DNA of 64,000 nt from Cymodocea nodosa (taxonomy: Eukaryota > Streptophyta > Magnoliopsida > Alismatales > Cymodoceaceae). Position numbers and translations under genes: made by a program. Below, piece by piece: positions 36,824 through 47,960 of the stretch (the stretch's first letter is position 1; each line of letters begins with the position of its first letter). The stretch covers positions 10,794,501-10,858,500 of the forward strand of contig JAZBRI010000011.1 in NCBI GenBank assembly GCA_036874045.1. Direction: 5' to 3'. Under the pieces are notes generated by a model. The model worked only from the letters and a program-made list of their open reading frames with translations. It searched no databases and was not told the DNA's origin.

Positions 36824-37898
36824 ATGAGTACTTCTGATAGAGGACGGGGTAATGGAGGACGAACTTATATGACTTGGAATGCTGATGCAGATGCATTCTT
36901 TTTAGATATTTTATCAGAAGTATTAAATGAGGGAAACAAAAAAACCCAAGATGGAAAGATAAAAGGGAGCACTTGGGATGAAGTAGTAGAAAAATACAAT
37001 ATTAGAAGAAATGCATGTATTACAAAGAAGAATGTGGAAAGTCGCTTAAAGACATGGAGACAAATTTATCGTAACTACTCAAAAATTGCAAATCAGAGTG
37101 GATGGGGATGGAATTTCATACAAGGGTATACTGATATAGATGAAGAGATATGGAAGGAGTTTATTAAGGTAAGATTTTTATTTACATACTTTAAGATTAT
37201 CCCAATTGTATTGAATTTTTCTTAATATATATTGTAATTTTATGTAGGCACATCTAGAGTGTGAAAGCTGCAAGGGAAAACCATGTTTGATTTATGAACA
37301 ATTACAACTCATTTTTGAAGGTACTATGGCTAGTGGAAATATGTCTAGACAGGCAGAAGAAGTAGACATTGTACCAAACACTCAAGTTCCAAATACATTT
37401 ACTCCAGACATTACACAAGATGGAATGGACCTCGATTCTGACATACCTCCTAGTTCAGGAGGAAGTGCACATGTTCCATTAGAGCAGAGGAAAAAGGGGA
37501 AGCGAGCACACCCTCATGCATAATCTCAACAAATGATAGCAGAAAGTTTGAAAGATACGTCACGAGCTTTTCTTACTTTGTGTGAACAAGATACTGTTAA
37601 TGGTGAGGTACGTAATGAACAAATGAGAGAGATAGTTCACATACAAAAGGAGATGTTTGTATGTAAGAAGGAAATGTTTGCATGGAAGAAGGAAATGTTT
37701 GCATGGCAAAAGAAGTCTGAGTCTTTTTTAGATGAAGCTATTGCTTTAATATTTGAGATTGAAGATTTATCTATGACTGATCGATATAAAGCTACTCAAT
37801 TATTCCAAAAGCAAGAAATCAGTAAAATATTTCTATCAATTCCAAAAGAAATGCGACAAGGATGGTTGAAGTTTCACTTAGAAAAGATGGAAGACTAA
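36824..37898 (+). pseudogene. Myb/SANT-like accessory protein gene of H1, one nonsense codon
   Basis: Exon 1 (36824-37168, donor AAG|GTAAGA) and exon 2 (37248-37898, acceptor TATGTAG) join in phase. Residues 14-110 form the Myb_DNA-bind_3/trihelix domain (YMTWNADADAFFLDIL, GSTWDEVVEKYN, RLKTWRQIYRNYSKI, SGWGWN). Exon 2 starts AHLECESCKGKPCLIYEQLQ, has a basic KKGKRAHPHA stretch that could be a nuclear signal, and after it a helical segment with three repeats of EMFAWKKE-like text. A TAA at 37521-37523 stands where the H4 copy has ATG; otherwise about 331 codons are open. Its role is DNA binding and transposase import in the superfamily. Confidence 0.9.
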
Positions 37899-38103
37899 AG
37901 ATGATTTACATGTTTTTTTTTTTGTATTACATGTATGATGTAACTGCTTTTTGTTTGGACAAGGAAATGTAGAATGATATTATTATTGATGTTTGTTTAT
38001 CATATTTTATTATGTTCTATTAATTGTGGAATGATTTCATGTAATATGTTTATTTGTATTACAACCTTGTAATATGTTTGGACATGAAATTTTGTAGGTG
38101 ACG

Positions 38104-39503
38104 ATGAATTTTGAAGAGGATTTTGACGAACTAGTAAATAACACATTGATGTTATTTGAAGAAGAGGAAGAACATGCTAGAAGAAGGCGAAGACGTTTAC
38201 TTGCTTTTTGGAATATTTTAGCAGGGATTGCAAGTACCTCAACTTTGTTTTCAAGTACAAGTCGTATTTATAGTAAAGAAGGTGCAGATTATATAAGAAG
38301 ATTATTAGATCCTTCTTTACCACATCAAGTTTACAATTGCCGAAAGATTTATAGAATGAGTCAAAGTGTTTTCAAGGGTTTTTGTGAATTAATGAGGAGG
38401 GAAGAAGTGCTGAAAGATACCAACAATATCAGTGTAGAAGAGAAGTTTGCCATGTTCCTTGTGACAGTTGGGCAAAATCAAAGGTATGGAGTAACTACAG
38501 AACGATTTAGTCGATCAAGTTGGACAGTTAGTAAATACTTTAATGAAGTGTTGAATGCTGTATTACGACTAAATCATGTTCTTCTAGCAAGACCTTCATC
38601 TGAAACACTAAGTTGAATTCGTCAAGACTCAAATGTGTACCCATATTTTAAGGTACATTTTCACACCTTTGGTGTTTCCTTATCTTTAATGTTATTTTAG
38701 TCAATATCAAAATAAAAGTGCATGTTTATAGGATTGTATTGGAGCTATTGATGGTACACATATCAAAGCAACTATTTATGGACAAGAAACAGCAAGATTT
38801 AGGAACAGGAAAAGTGAATTATCTCAAAATGTAATGGCAGCATGTAATTTTGATATGGAATTTACATATATTTTAGCTGGTTGGGAAGGATCAGCTGCTG
38901 ATGCTCGTATTCTCCAAGATGCAGTTACTAGACCTAATGGTTTTCAAGTTCCACCAGGTAAATGTGTTTTCCACTTCTACAAGTTATGAAGACATCACCA
39001 TACTAATATTTTTTTTATACAGGTAAGTTTTACTTAGTTGATGCTGGATATCCAAATCAACCAGAATATATTTGTCCATATCGAGGTGTAAGATACCATC
39101 TATCTGATTATGTTAATGATAGAGTTCCTCGTAATGCTGTAGAAAATTTCAACTACAGACATTCACAATTGAGAACAGTCATTGAGCGTACATTTGGAGT
39201 TGTGAAACATCGATTTTCAATATTACGTGGTCAAATGCCATATCCATATGAAACACAAGTAAAGATTGTCATCGCTTTTTTTTGCTACATAATTTTATTC
39301 GTAAGACTGATAAGGAAGATTTACTTGAGGACCTGCTAGATGAGTTGGAAGAGTTAAATATTATTGATGACATACAACCAATGGGAGAGATACATATAGA
39401 AAGCAATGCCTAGGTTCGAATGACTCAAGAACAAAGAAAAGAAATGGCAGATAAGATGCGAGAAGATATGATGATGGCAATGTGGGATGGAAGAACTAGA
39501 TGA
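38104..39503 (+). pseudogene. Harbinger (DDE_4-type) transposase of H1, slightly damaged
   Basis: Exons are 38104-38652 (donor AAG|GTACAT), 38732-38957 (acceptor TTTATAG, donor CCAG|GTAAAT) and 39023-39503 (acceptor ATACAG). The N-terminal part has an acidic/Arg-rich start and a helix-turn-helix (FLVTVGQNQRYGVTTERF). Catalytic blocks are GAIDGTHIKA (Asp), YLVDAGYPN (Asp) and TVIERTFGVVKHRF (Glu). Damage is TGA at 38614 before IRQDSN, a probable one-base loss in the T8 run at 39276-39283, and TAG at 39411 followed by in-frame MTQEQRKEMADKMRED and AMWDGRTR to TGA at 39501. About 415 residues were intended. The ATG at 38104 directly follows a GTAGGTGACG leader. Confidence 0.92.
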
Positions 39504-39723
39504 TATTATTTCGTATTGTAATATTTCAATTAAGATGTATTTGTATTTTTCGAATATTAGTTGTAATAAACTTTTGTCAGAATTTCCATCAGAATTTTTC
39601 GTCCTGCACTAAACCCCTATCAGAATTTTCCTTTTAATTTCCGTTACAAATTTTCCATTTCCTTTCTGTCAGAATTTTCCTTTTCCTTTTCATCAGAATT
39701 TTCCGTCATGCACTAACACGTCC
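39504..39723. repeat. Right subterminal repeat zone of H1
   Basis: TCAGAATTTTCC/TTTCC(G/A)TCAGAATTT words recur at least five times up to the terminus, and a TIR-like GTCCTGCACTAAACCCCT lies inside at 39600. The mirror-image words near the left end (GACGGAAAGGAAAATT, 34678-34700, and GACGGAAAGGAAAG, 34738) suggest binding sites for the element's own proteins. Confidence 0.7.
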
Positions 39724-39726
39724 TAA

Positions 39727-40110
39727 GGGTCTATTGTGCCATTGAAAAAGTTAGAAAAATTAGTAAATAGAAAGTTAAAAAATTTAGAAAATAGAAAGTC
39801 AAAAAATAAAATTTGAATGTGTTTATGTCACTTATAAAAAACTAGGAAAATTATATAATTCTTGAAATTTTAATATTATATATTAAATAATATTATATAA
39901 TAAAATAATAATATTAATTAAATAAAAATAAAAATTTGTGATTTTAATATTATAAAAATAATATTAACAATAATTAAAAAAATTAAATATGTTTATTAAT
40001 AATAAAAATAATTAATTTTTATTATTAAATAAAAATAATATTAAAATAATTAATTAAATAAAACTTTATTAATAATATATACTTTTTTAACTTTCTAAGT
40101 GGTTAAGTGC
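39727..40110 (+). mobile_element. AT-rich repeat abutting H1, same family as 15400-15960
   Basis: GGGTCTATTGTGCC begins directly after the TAA duplication of H1, followed by TTAGAAAATAGAAAGTC, AAATTTGAATGTG and a long ATTTTAATATTATAAA-rich ladder. The 15400-15960 repeat has the same order on the other strand. It contains no genes. The right end, near ACTTTCTAAGTGG, is approximate. Its right edge is about 300 bp from the CML start codon. Confidence 0.6.
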
Positions 40111-40280
40111 TTCTCGCTCCTCCCTTCGGTTGTTTTTCTTTTGAATCACGTATAATAATTTAATTTCTATAAAACTTCCAATGTAAAAAAAATTATTCGC
40201 CCGTCGCCGCTTTTCCGAGAACGCGTGGAACGGGTCTGCCGTGACTTGACGGTTATTATTACTTATAATTCTAGGTTTTT

Positions 40281-40334
40281 TTAAATAAATAAAAGTGTCC
40301 GATCTCCGTTCGGGGGGGTAGCGTCGTGACGTAA
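40281..40334 (+). promoter_or_regulatory. Possible core promoter of the CML gene
   Basis: TTAAATAAATAAAAG at 40281-40295 is a TATA-like word 120 bp before the ATG. TGACGTAA at 40327-40334 is an as-1/bZIP type core, though it lies downstream of the TATA-like word and may be within the leader. These are motif matches only. Confidence 0.3.
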
Positions 40335-40413
40335 TACGCCGTCCGCTTCTTCGTTCATCTCCTACCCCACCAAATTTAGAAGTTTAGATCTCCGACGTAG
40401 TCCGCCTTTTCCA

Positions 40414-41121
40414 ATGTCAACCACCCACCGCCACCAGTTGTGCTGCTCCACCACCACCACCACCACCACATCCGCCAAACCAACCACCACCACAGCTGGC
40501 ACGCCACCCACCACCCTCCTGTCGTTCACAATCTACCTGCTCCACCACCTCCTCCTCCTCCTCCTCCCCAGATCTCTCCTTCCTTCCTCTTGGCACCCCC
40601 CGTCCGCATCACCACCACCTCCTCCACCTTCTTCCAAGGCCGCCGCTGCCAACGACGACGACGGCGTTATGGACCCCAACGAGCTCAAGCGGGTGTTCCA
40701 GATGTTCGACCGCAACGGCGACGGGCGGATAACCAAGAAGGAGCTCAACGATTCCCTGGAGAACCTGGGGATCTTCATACCGGAGAACGACCTGGAGGTC
40801 ATGATCAAGAAGATCGACGTCAACGGGGACGGGTACGTCGACATCGACGAGTTCGGGGACCTGTACCAGACCATCATGGACGAGAAGGACGAGGAGGAGG
40901 ACATACGGGAGGCATTCAACGTGTTCGATCAGAACCGGGACGGCTTCATCACCGTGGAGGAGCTGCGCTCCGTCCTCTCTTCCCTGGGCCTCAAACAGGG
41001 AAGGACCATCGACGACTGCAGGAAGATGATAAAGAAGGTGGACGTCGACGGCGACGGCATGGTCAACTTCAAGGAGTTCAAGCAGATGATGAAGGGCGGT
41101 GGCTTCGCCGCCTTGGGATGA
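40414..41121 (+). CDS. Calmodulin-like protein, CML5 type, four EF-hands
   Basis: Intronless, 235 residues. Four canonical EF loops are at 99-110 ([12 protein letters not shown]), 135-146 ([12 protein letters not shown]), 172-183 ([12 protein letters not shown]) and 210-221 ([12 protein letters not shown]). All have acidic residues at positions 1 and 12; the third has Arg at position 4 where Gly is usual. The segment [10 protein letters not shown]...NDSLENLG and the end [12 protein letters not shown] match the CML3/CML5/CML7 group. Residues 34-56 are strongly hydrophobic ([17 protein letters not shown]), comparable to the AtCML5 anchor that places it on the endomembrane system, so the long start at 40414 is preferred over Met86. 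Residues 12-32 are Thr-rich and 61-80 Pro/Ser-rich. It probably senses calcium and binds target proteins. Confidence 0.92.
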   Translation: MSTTHRHQLCCSTTTTTTTSAKPTTTTAGTPPTTLLSFTIYLLHHLLLLLLPRSLLPSSWHPPSASPPPPPPSSKAAAANDDDGVMDPNELKRVFQMFDRNGDGRITKKELNDSLENLGIFIPENDLEVMIKKIDVNGDGYVDIDEFGDLYQTIMDEKDEEEDIREAFNVFDQNRDGFITVEELRSVLSSLGLKQGRTIDDCRKMIKKVDVDGDGMVNFKEFKQMMKGGGFAALG

Positions 41122-41880
41122 CGGAGCTGCCATGCGACCGAGCAGTGAATGGAAAGGAAAAGGTAGAGTTGTAAATATTTTTGAGAGTGGGGCGAGAAAA
41201 GTAACGTGTATTGCAAGCAAGCAAAGGATTTATAACTTGTTGCTGTTGCTGGGTTTTGTTTTGTTTTTCATGTTCGTCTGTGGAATTTGAATTGTTTTGT
41301 TTCATCAACTCTACTACCGACTCTCCTCCTTCCCTTCCTCTTCTCTTCCTCACAAGTACAAGTATTACTACCCGCCTACCTGCAAGAACAGAACAGAACA
41401 GAACAGAACCAAACAAAACAATTGTTCTACCAACTGCTGGCTCTTGGTGGAATAGAATGGGTCCGGCTCGTCGATGACCGATCAAATTAGATCGACAGGC
41501 CTTCAACTCAAAATCACCAAATACACTTGCCAGGTCTTGCATGGTGTAAGTTTCTTTCTTATCGAAGGCCAGCCAGCGTCTTTTATTTTTAAACTTATCT
41601 CTCTTCTTAGAAAAATTTAAATGATACTGGTTTTATCTTCCTTTAAGCCATTTTTAATTCTCACCCTCCATCTTTCACGACGACCATTAGTTATTAAATG
41701 GTACTCGTTTCAGTGAATGATGAGATTGAAGCTTCCTAAAACTATAATTCAATTATAACTTATTTTAATATATTACCTTCAATTATTGCAATACCTGTAG
41801 GTACATTTATTTCATCTTTAATTTATGCTATTTTTTCAAACCATATAATGTCCGCTTTCCATTTTTTTACAACATTAGTA
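41122..41880. other. 3' side of the CML gene and spacer
   Basis: Contains an (AGAAC)n-type microsatellite at about 41388-41412. No gene; frames here are shadows of the CML gene or chance. It runs up to the left end of H4. Confidence 0.45.
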
Positions 41881-42039
41881 GGGTTGATTCAAAAAAGAAA
41901 AGTTTAAATTTTCCTTTTGTAAGTCATCAGTGTATACACCAATAATTGACGAAAAGGAATTTCACTAATTTCTATCCATATAAAAGCTTCATTTTTCATT
42001 TTCGTCGGTTGTTTTTCCACCTCGCAATCGTCAAAACCC

Positions 42040-42320
42040 CTCATGCACACTGCATAAACCTCTTATAGCATGGCTAAAACCTCATCATGCAACGCCATTG
42101 TCATGTAGTACCGTCGAAACCTTGCACAACACTGCCCTCATGCAACACCATCGAAACCTCCTCGTGTAGCACCGCCAAAACCTCGTGCAACACTGCCCTT
42201 GCGTAGCACTATCGAAACCTCCTCATGCAGCACTGCCATCGCGTAGCACTATCGAAACCTCCTCGTGCAGCACCGCCCTCGCATAGCACTGCTAAAACGT
42301 TCTTGTGCAACATTGAAATC
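42040..42320. repeat. 40-bp tandem array near the left end of H4
   Basis: GCGTAGCACTATCGAAACCT starts at 42201 and 42241, with GCATAGCACTGCTAAAACGT at 42281, a 40-bp period. Looser copies (CCTCATGCAACACC, CACCGCCAAAACCTCGTGCA) extend back to 42040. It is GC-richer than its surroundings and sits between terminus and accessory gene as in H1 and H3. Confidence 0.85.
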
Positions 42321-43360
42321 GGATTGTCCCTATCACCCGATCTCTGTTAACATTCGACGGATCACCACAACCATTTTCAATCGACCTTGTCGCAACATCT
42401 ATGGGTATTTTTCTTCCTCCCGCAACACCATTTTTGCACATATTTTTCTACCAATTTTGTATATTGTAACATCATAGTTAAACATGTAGTGAAGAACATT
42501 GAGATGATTTTGTAGACACCTCTATATATGTTAATTACACACTTTAGGGCTTTACATTCATGTTTATATATAGATCTTGATTGCAAAATACCCACTTAGA
42601 AATTGCATATACATTATGTTAAGTACATTATAATTTCATCCAATCTAATTATTTCTACTTAACATTTTTGATACAAATTAGGTAATTATTCTACTAATAG
42701 AAGCTCTTGACAATGTGGTAATTGTCATTTCTTCTATTTTCAATACAATCTTGTTACAACAATATAATTTAAAGTAATTTGAATGCTATAGTTATTCTAC
42801 AGACTTAACATTGTCATTTGAATGCTGTTTAAATTTTTTTCAATATTTGAAGTTCTAGTGACATGTAATTGCTTTTAATTTAAAGAATTAGTCAAAGAAA
42901 TATAAGTTAACAGTGAGAATTAGTCAAAGAAATATAAGTTTAAATTTATTTCATGTCATAGGATCTATGTCTTTCATGTACAATTACAAATGAAATAACA
43001 ACGATAACAAAAGCAATGTTGTTAAGTGAAGATCCAAATAGGAACTTGTGGGGATGCCCATTAAAAATATGCAAAAGCAATGTTGTTTGGTAATAAAGGA
43101 TTCACGTCCTCAAGCATTGTTATTTTGAAACAATAATTTAAAGTCATGACATTATCTATGCATTATAATCAATGTGTTAAGATTTAGGTATTCACATCAT
43201 AAAATGGTGGTGACATTTTGTTTTTACTTTTGCAATTCTCTTATATAATTTTGACAAAAATGTGAATGTAATGATATTTGCAAATGCATATGAATATTTT
43301 TATTATTGTTGTTATTCTATATGTTTTATTGTAGTTGTTTAAACCATGCTTGTGTAGAAA
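42321..43360. other. AT-rich leader of the plus-strand H4 accessory gene
   Basis: No gene. A 33-bp segment AGAATTAGTCAAAGAAATAT at about 42885 is repeated at about 42915. From 43200 on, the sequence mirrors 44960-44754, including CTTTTGCAATTCTCTTATAT and ATGTTTTATTGTAGTTGTT. Confidence 0.55.
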
Positions 43361-43783
43361 ATGAGTACTCATGATAGGAGAAGGATAGGTGGAGGTAGAA
43401 GTTACATTAGTTGGAATCCTGAAGTAGATGCATATTTCTTAGATATTTTAGCAGAAATATTAAAGGAAGGAAATAAGAAAACTCATGATGGAAAAATCAA
43501 AGGTAGTACTTGGGATGAAGTAATTGAAAAGTATAATACTAAAAGAAACACAAGTATCACAAAGAAAAATGTAAAAAGTCGCTTAAAAACTTGGCGACAA
43601 ATGTATTGGAATTACTCCAAAATTACCAATCAAAGTGGATGGGGTTAAAATTTCATCCAAGGCTACACTAACATTAATGATGAGATTTGGAAGAAGTTTG
43701 TTAAGGTTAGTTTGCTTATGACTATGACTTAGACTTAAAAAATATTATAATATTTACCTTTTTCCATTTTGACTACAATAGCT
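43361..43783 (+). pseudogene. Accessory (Myb/SANT-like) gene, plus copy of H4, truncated
   Basis: It begins MSTHDRRRIGGGRSYISWNP, with AYFLDILAEILKEGNKKTHD and the KGSTWDEVIEKYN block, up to NQSGWG, where a TAA replaces a Trp codon. The exon goes on through FIQGYTNI and FVKV to the donor at about 43705. After a short intron segment (ending CCATTTTGACTACA) the sequence switches at about 43784 into the opposite-strand copy, so exon 2 is missing. Confidence 0.85.
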
Positions 43784-43784
43784 C

Positions 43785-44753
43785 CATAGCTTCATGTTGT
43801 TCATTTATAGGAAGACCTTAAATTTGAAGTAACATTGCAACAACATGATCTAAATAGTTTTTAGTTTTTCTTTTATATCGACCAACCTGCTTTGTACTTC
43901 AACCAACATTCCCTGTACTTCAACCAATTTTTTGTATGCATCAACTAACTCTTTAAATTGTTCATTCCGTGTAGCTTGACTTTGTTGATTTGTTTCACAC
44001 ATATGCATAATGACTTTCGATGTATCTTTAAACGAATCTACTATGATTTGATGAGACATTGCATGAGGTCTTGCTCGTTTCTTCTTCTTCTTAATTGCCA
44101 CCCTTGAACTTCCCTCTCAATGAAGGAGGTAAATCAGAATCAATGTCCATTGTTTCCTAAGTGGTAGTTAAAGTGTTCAATTCCATGTCTTGTGTGTTTG
44201 GTACAACCTCGACCTCATCACATTGTTTAACCATATTTTCAATGGCCATACTACCTTCAAATATTTGTTGCAATTGCTCAAATATTAAGCAAAGTTTGCC
44301 TTTGTAGCTTTCACACTCTAGATGTGCCTTTAAAAAGAAAATTATAGTCAAAATGGAAAAAGATAAAGATTATAATATTTTTCAAGTCATAAGTCATATG
44401 CAAACTAACCTTAACAAACTCCTTCCAAATCTCATCATCAATGTCAATGTAGCCCTAGATGAAATTCCAACCTCATCCACTCTAGTTGGCAATTTTGAAG
44501 TAATTTTGATACATTTGTTGCTAAGTTTTTAAACAACTTTCTACATTCTTCCTTGTGATACTTGTGTTTCTTCTAGTATTGTGTTTTTCAATTACTTCAT
44601 CCCAAGTGCTACCTTTTATTTTTCCATCATGAGTTTTCTTATTTCCTTCATTTAATACTTCTACTAAAATATTTAAGAAATATGCATCTGCTTGGCATTC
44701 CAACTAATGTAACTTCTACCTTCACTTGTCATTCCCCTATCAAGAGTACTCAT
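43785..44753 (-). pseudogene. Accessory (Myb/SANT-like) gene, minus copy of H4, full length but broken
   Basis: Exon 1 (44753 to about 44411) starts ATGAGTACTC and reads LDRGMTSEGRSYISW, then QADAYFLNILVEVLNEGNKK, IEKHNTRRNTSITRKNVES, with a frameshift at about 44695 and a stop at SCLKT. Exon 2 (about 44330-43790) reads AHLECESYKGKLCLIFEQLQ, a middle with VVPNTQDMELN, basic KKKKKRARPHA and MSHQIIVDSFKDTSKVIMHM, ending in a Val/Lys heptad-like stretch (LVEVQGMLVEVQSRLVDIKEK). It lies opposite the plus copy. Confidence 0.85.
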
Positions 44754-44879
44754 TTTCTATACAAGTACGGTTTCAACAACTACAATAAAACATATGGAAT
44801 AACAACACAATAATAAAATTATTCATATGCATTTGCAAATACCATTACATTCACATTTTTGTCAAAATCATATAAGAGA

Positions 44880-44955
44880 ATTGCAAAAGTAAAGACAAAG
44901 TAAAACCATTAATCATTGCAAAAGTAAAGACAAAGTAAAACCATTAATCATTGGA
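44880..44955. repeat. 36-bp tandem duplication in H4
   Basis: ATTGCAAAAGTAAAGACAAA followed by GTAAAACCATTAATC occurs twice in a row with no mismatch, at the outer edge of the inverted arm. Confidence 0.88.
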
Positions 44956-45750
44956 CATACTACACAAGTCATTAAAATGAAATTTGTGGGAGTTCTACAC
45001 AAAGGATTAGTCAAATCTTCTATGTGATGTTTGCAAAGGTTTAATTGATTCTTATAACTACTATGCATCTATTGAACAGAGTGACATTTGAAACACATAA
45101 CAAGAAGGAAAAAAAAAAAACTAACATAATTTATTAGCAATTGGGTTGAATGAATTGTGTATAGTACCACCATATCTTATACCTACTGTCGTCTTGTACA
45201 ATACCACCATATTCTTATAACTAACACATTTATAATATCATGATAGACTTTCAAGAGCCAATATCAGATTACTTATGCTTAAGTCATTGAAGGCCCTACA
45301 AACAACTCAGACCATTTTCAACAATATATCATCATTATCACTAATTAAGAGCCAATATCAGATTACTTATCACTAATCAAGTACAAGACAACAAATATCT
45401 TATATTTAACATGCATTGTTTGGTATAATTTAATAAATATCTTATATCTAACATGCATCGCCATACAACCATTTCAGCTAGTCAATTTCAAACAATTTCA
45501 GCAAATATTTAGCACAATTTAGCATGCCATAAAGACTAGAAGAAGTTAGTTGATGGTAAATATTTAACATGCTTCCCACACTTGTCAATTTCACCAAGCA
45601 TTAGAGAATATCCTATCCTAGTCTTTAAGCACAATTTGTTTTTGTTTATATGAACTAAGCACCTACATCCAAGTTAATATTATGTAAAGTGTTTGGTTGT
45701 TTGTGAAATTAAATTAGAAAACCTATATTGTTCAATCAGATCTTTTCTAT
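44956..45750. other. AT-rich H4 segment between the inverted arm and the LTR
   Basis: AAGAGCCAATATCAGATTAC occurs at about 45253 and 45345, and TAAATATCTTATAT-CTAACATGCATYG at about 45393 and 45431, two short local duplications. No coding content. Confidence 0.5.
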
Positions 45751-47701
45751 TGTATATATTAATAAATTCTTTTAAGGTAACAAACAACTTTTCACACAAA
45801 TTAAATATTAAGTCCAATTTATATTTTTAACTGCAAGTGCATAGTCTATATTATATTTGTGTGCAAGTACAAGTCGATTCCACAAAGAATGAGTAAGAAT
45901 TGTGTACTTTTTTAATTTTTATACTAGAGTTTATATGTATTTAATTAAGCACTTCATTGAGTTACTGTTAACTCAATGGACTTAGTTTGTAGAGTTACAA
46001 CTAACTTAATGGACTAACCTTGTAGACTTAAGTTAACTCTATGAGTCTACTTTTCTAGTTAAATGCTGCTATTTACAAAGGAATTCAGCCATCCATTGGG
46101 TGATTCCACAGAATGTAAATAACATCAATTAAGCATTTTAATGTTAGTTAATCTGAGATTTGTCATTAATCAATATTAACATTCAAATATTTAGAACATT
46201 AACCATTAAGACCTTTAGTTTTCTATATGAATTAATTTCAATAAACAATAAAACTACTTTCTATTTTTTGAATCAAACAAACATAAAACATTCACAATAT
46301 TAACATTGATAACATTAATCACAATACAAAATATACAATACAACACATTAATACTAAATGTAAACATAGATAATTAGTTTTTTAGTATTTTTGTTTTGAT
46401 ATGTTTTTGAAGATGAGCGAAAGGTGAAATGTAAAAATCTCTATTGATAGTAAGAACTTCTGTTACTACATGCGACGCGATTACACCACTGAAAACTTAA
46501 TTACTTACAATTTTGCCTTCTCTCCTTATAGAATCGTGAACCAAGACTTGTAAGTTAATCTCCTCTTTAGTATATTGGCATCAACTTGAAACCAAGGCTA
46601 GAAGTTTTACGATATCTTGAGATATGAGTTGGTACTTAGTGAAAATAGCTTCCCTTCCTACGATGCGATCACTTTTCACAGTGGTTGTCAGTCACCGTGT
46701 TTAGCTCGAAATCAACCCGACATCCGGAAAGTATCATCACAGACCTTTGATGGTTGGTGATTTTGGTGGTGTTGTAGAGCTTCAGGGAACTTCCGACGCT
46801 TATTGCAGTTGGCATGGTCCTCCACCTTCACACATACTTTTTTCGTCTTTCTCCTCTTCTTTTATATTTCTTTTAGTAGTAACTACTTCTACTTATATGA
46901 TCAGTTGGATTTCCTTCATTTGTGTCAAGGATGATGATTTCTTCTTCATTCCACGAGTTAATTCCTATGTGATACGTATAATCGTAGTTTTCCTTTATAT
47001 TTCCTGTTTCTGTAACTACTACAATGGCATGTTAGAAAATAAGTGGTCCGTGGAGTTAGTATAACTCAACAAACTTACTTCATTGACTTAACTATAAAAC
47101 ACATATAGTAAAGGAATAACTTATAAGCTTATAACACTAATACAACGCATTACCTTAGTGTATATTCAAGTAACTCAACGCATATAGTTATGTTAACTTA
47201 ACAAGTTAAACATGTGGAGTTCACGTGACATAATAAAACATTTAAATTTACACATGCGTAATTCTAACTTTACGAATAAAAAGGATATTTTGGATACTTA
47301 CAATTATAAGTATTCGAAACTTACATGCCTTTTGGATAGTTAGCACTTAACTTATCGAAAATCCACTTAAGTTATATATTAAGGTTACAACATGTGTCCT
47401 ATGTGAAATAATAAAGTATTTTTTTAAGCGTTCAAAACATAATTATCTGGTATATAAAATGTAACTCTCCGAAATAACAAACATTTTAGATACTTAAGAA
47501 TTACAAAGTCTGTAACTCACTAATAGTGCAAAAATATACTTAATTAGCACTAATTCCTTGAAATTATGCAGATTCTTTCATTAAAGCATATAATAGTGCA
47601 ATTATAACATTATGACTTAATTCTCATATAATAAGCTAAATATAATGCAATTAACCATTAATATTATACACTTTTCATTTTAAACACAAATTATCTGTAG
47701 A
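45751..47701 (+). mobile_element. Gypsy-like LTR (probable solo LTR) inside H4
   Basis: It begins TGTATATATT after TTCTAT and, about 85 bp in, has GCAAGTGCATAG...GTGCAAGTAC then GATTCCACAAAGAATGAG, the same motif order as 29864 and, inverted, 530. A TTCTAT copy at 47702-47707 could be the target duplication, but the sequence before it does not end in CA, so the right limit is tentative. No pol or gag was seen. The frame 46747-47064 has hydrophobic text but no known domain. Confidence 0.5.
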
Positions 47702-47709
47702 TTCTATAC

Positions 47710-47960
47710 CTATAGGTAGCGGGCGACTATGAGAACAAAAGTAGGTGATTGCAAGCGACAGCAGGCGAATATGAATACGCGAGCAATAGCAGCAAGTAGG
47801 CGACCAAGTGAGTGGGTGACTGCAAGTAGCAGTAAGAGCAAGCAATTGGAAGTAGGTGACTGCAAGTGGGAGCGTGAGCAAGCAAGTGGGAGTGCAAGTA
47901 GGTGAGTGGGTTGTGGGCGAACACACGAGCAGCAATGGCAACTGCCAAGCAAGCGAGCGT
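47710..47960. repeat. Degenerate GCAAGTAGGTGA repeat near the right end of H4
   Basis: AGTAGGTGA-type and GCAAGTGGGAG-type words recur many times without a fixed period. This is the right-hand counterpart of the 42040 array, as expected if both ends of H4 are original left ends. Confidence 0.6.

Larger units (their letters stand above)
34650..39723 (+). mobile_element. PIF/Harbinger element H1, 5074 bp, nearly intact structure
   Basis: The left end is GGGGGGGGTTAGTGTCTGACGG and the right end, reverse complemented, is GGACGTGTTAGTGCATGACGG. TAA flanks both (34647-34649 and 39724-39726). Order on the plus strand is terminus, 145-bp tandem array, spacer, Myb/SANT-like accessory gene, DDE transposase, then a subterminal set of TCAGAATTTTCC and TTTCCGT repeats. 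Both genes have the correct exon layout but carry a few stops and one frameshift. The termini are the best preserved in the window. The shortened copy at 7253-7889 derives from this family. Confidence 0.95.

Noticed and set aside
38614..38616. Selenocysteine or programmed readthrough at the shared TGA
   Set aside because: Flowering plants lack selenocysteine insertion, and several other stops in the same copies show C-to-T decay. It is kept as a finding only because of the recurrence.
40440..41174. Alternative +2 frame of 244 residues across the CML gene
   Set aside because: It is a shadow of the GC-rich CML reading frame; only the +1 frame has EF-hands.
46747..47064. 105-residue frame with hydrophobic segments
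   Set aside because: It lies inside the gypsy-like LTR region and has no known domain; most likely chance.
47702..47707. TTCTAT as a firm target duplication for the LTR at 45751
   Set aside because: The sequence before it does not end in CA, so the right border was left tentative.
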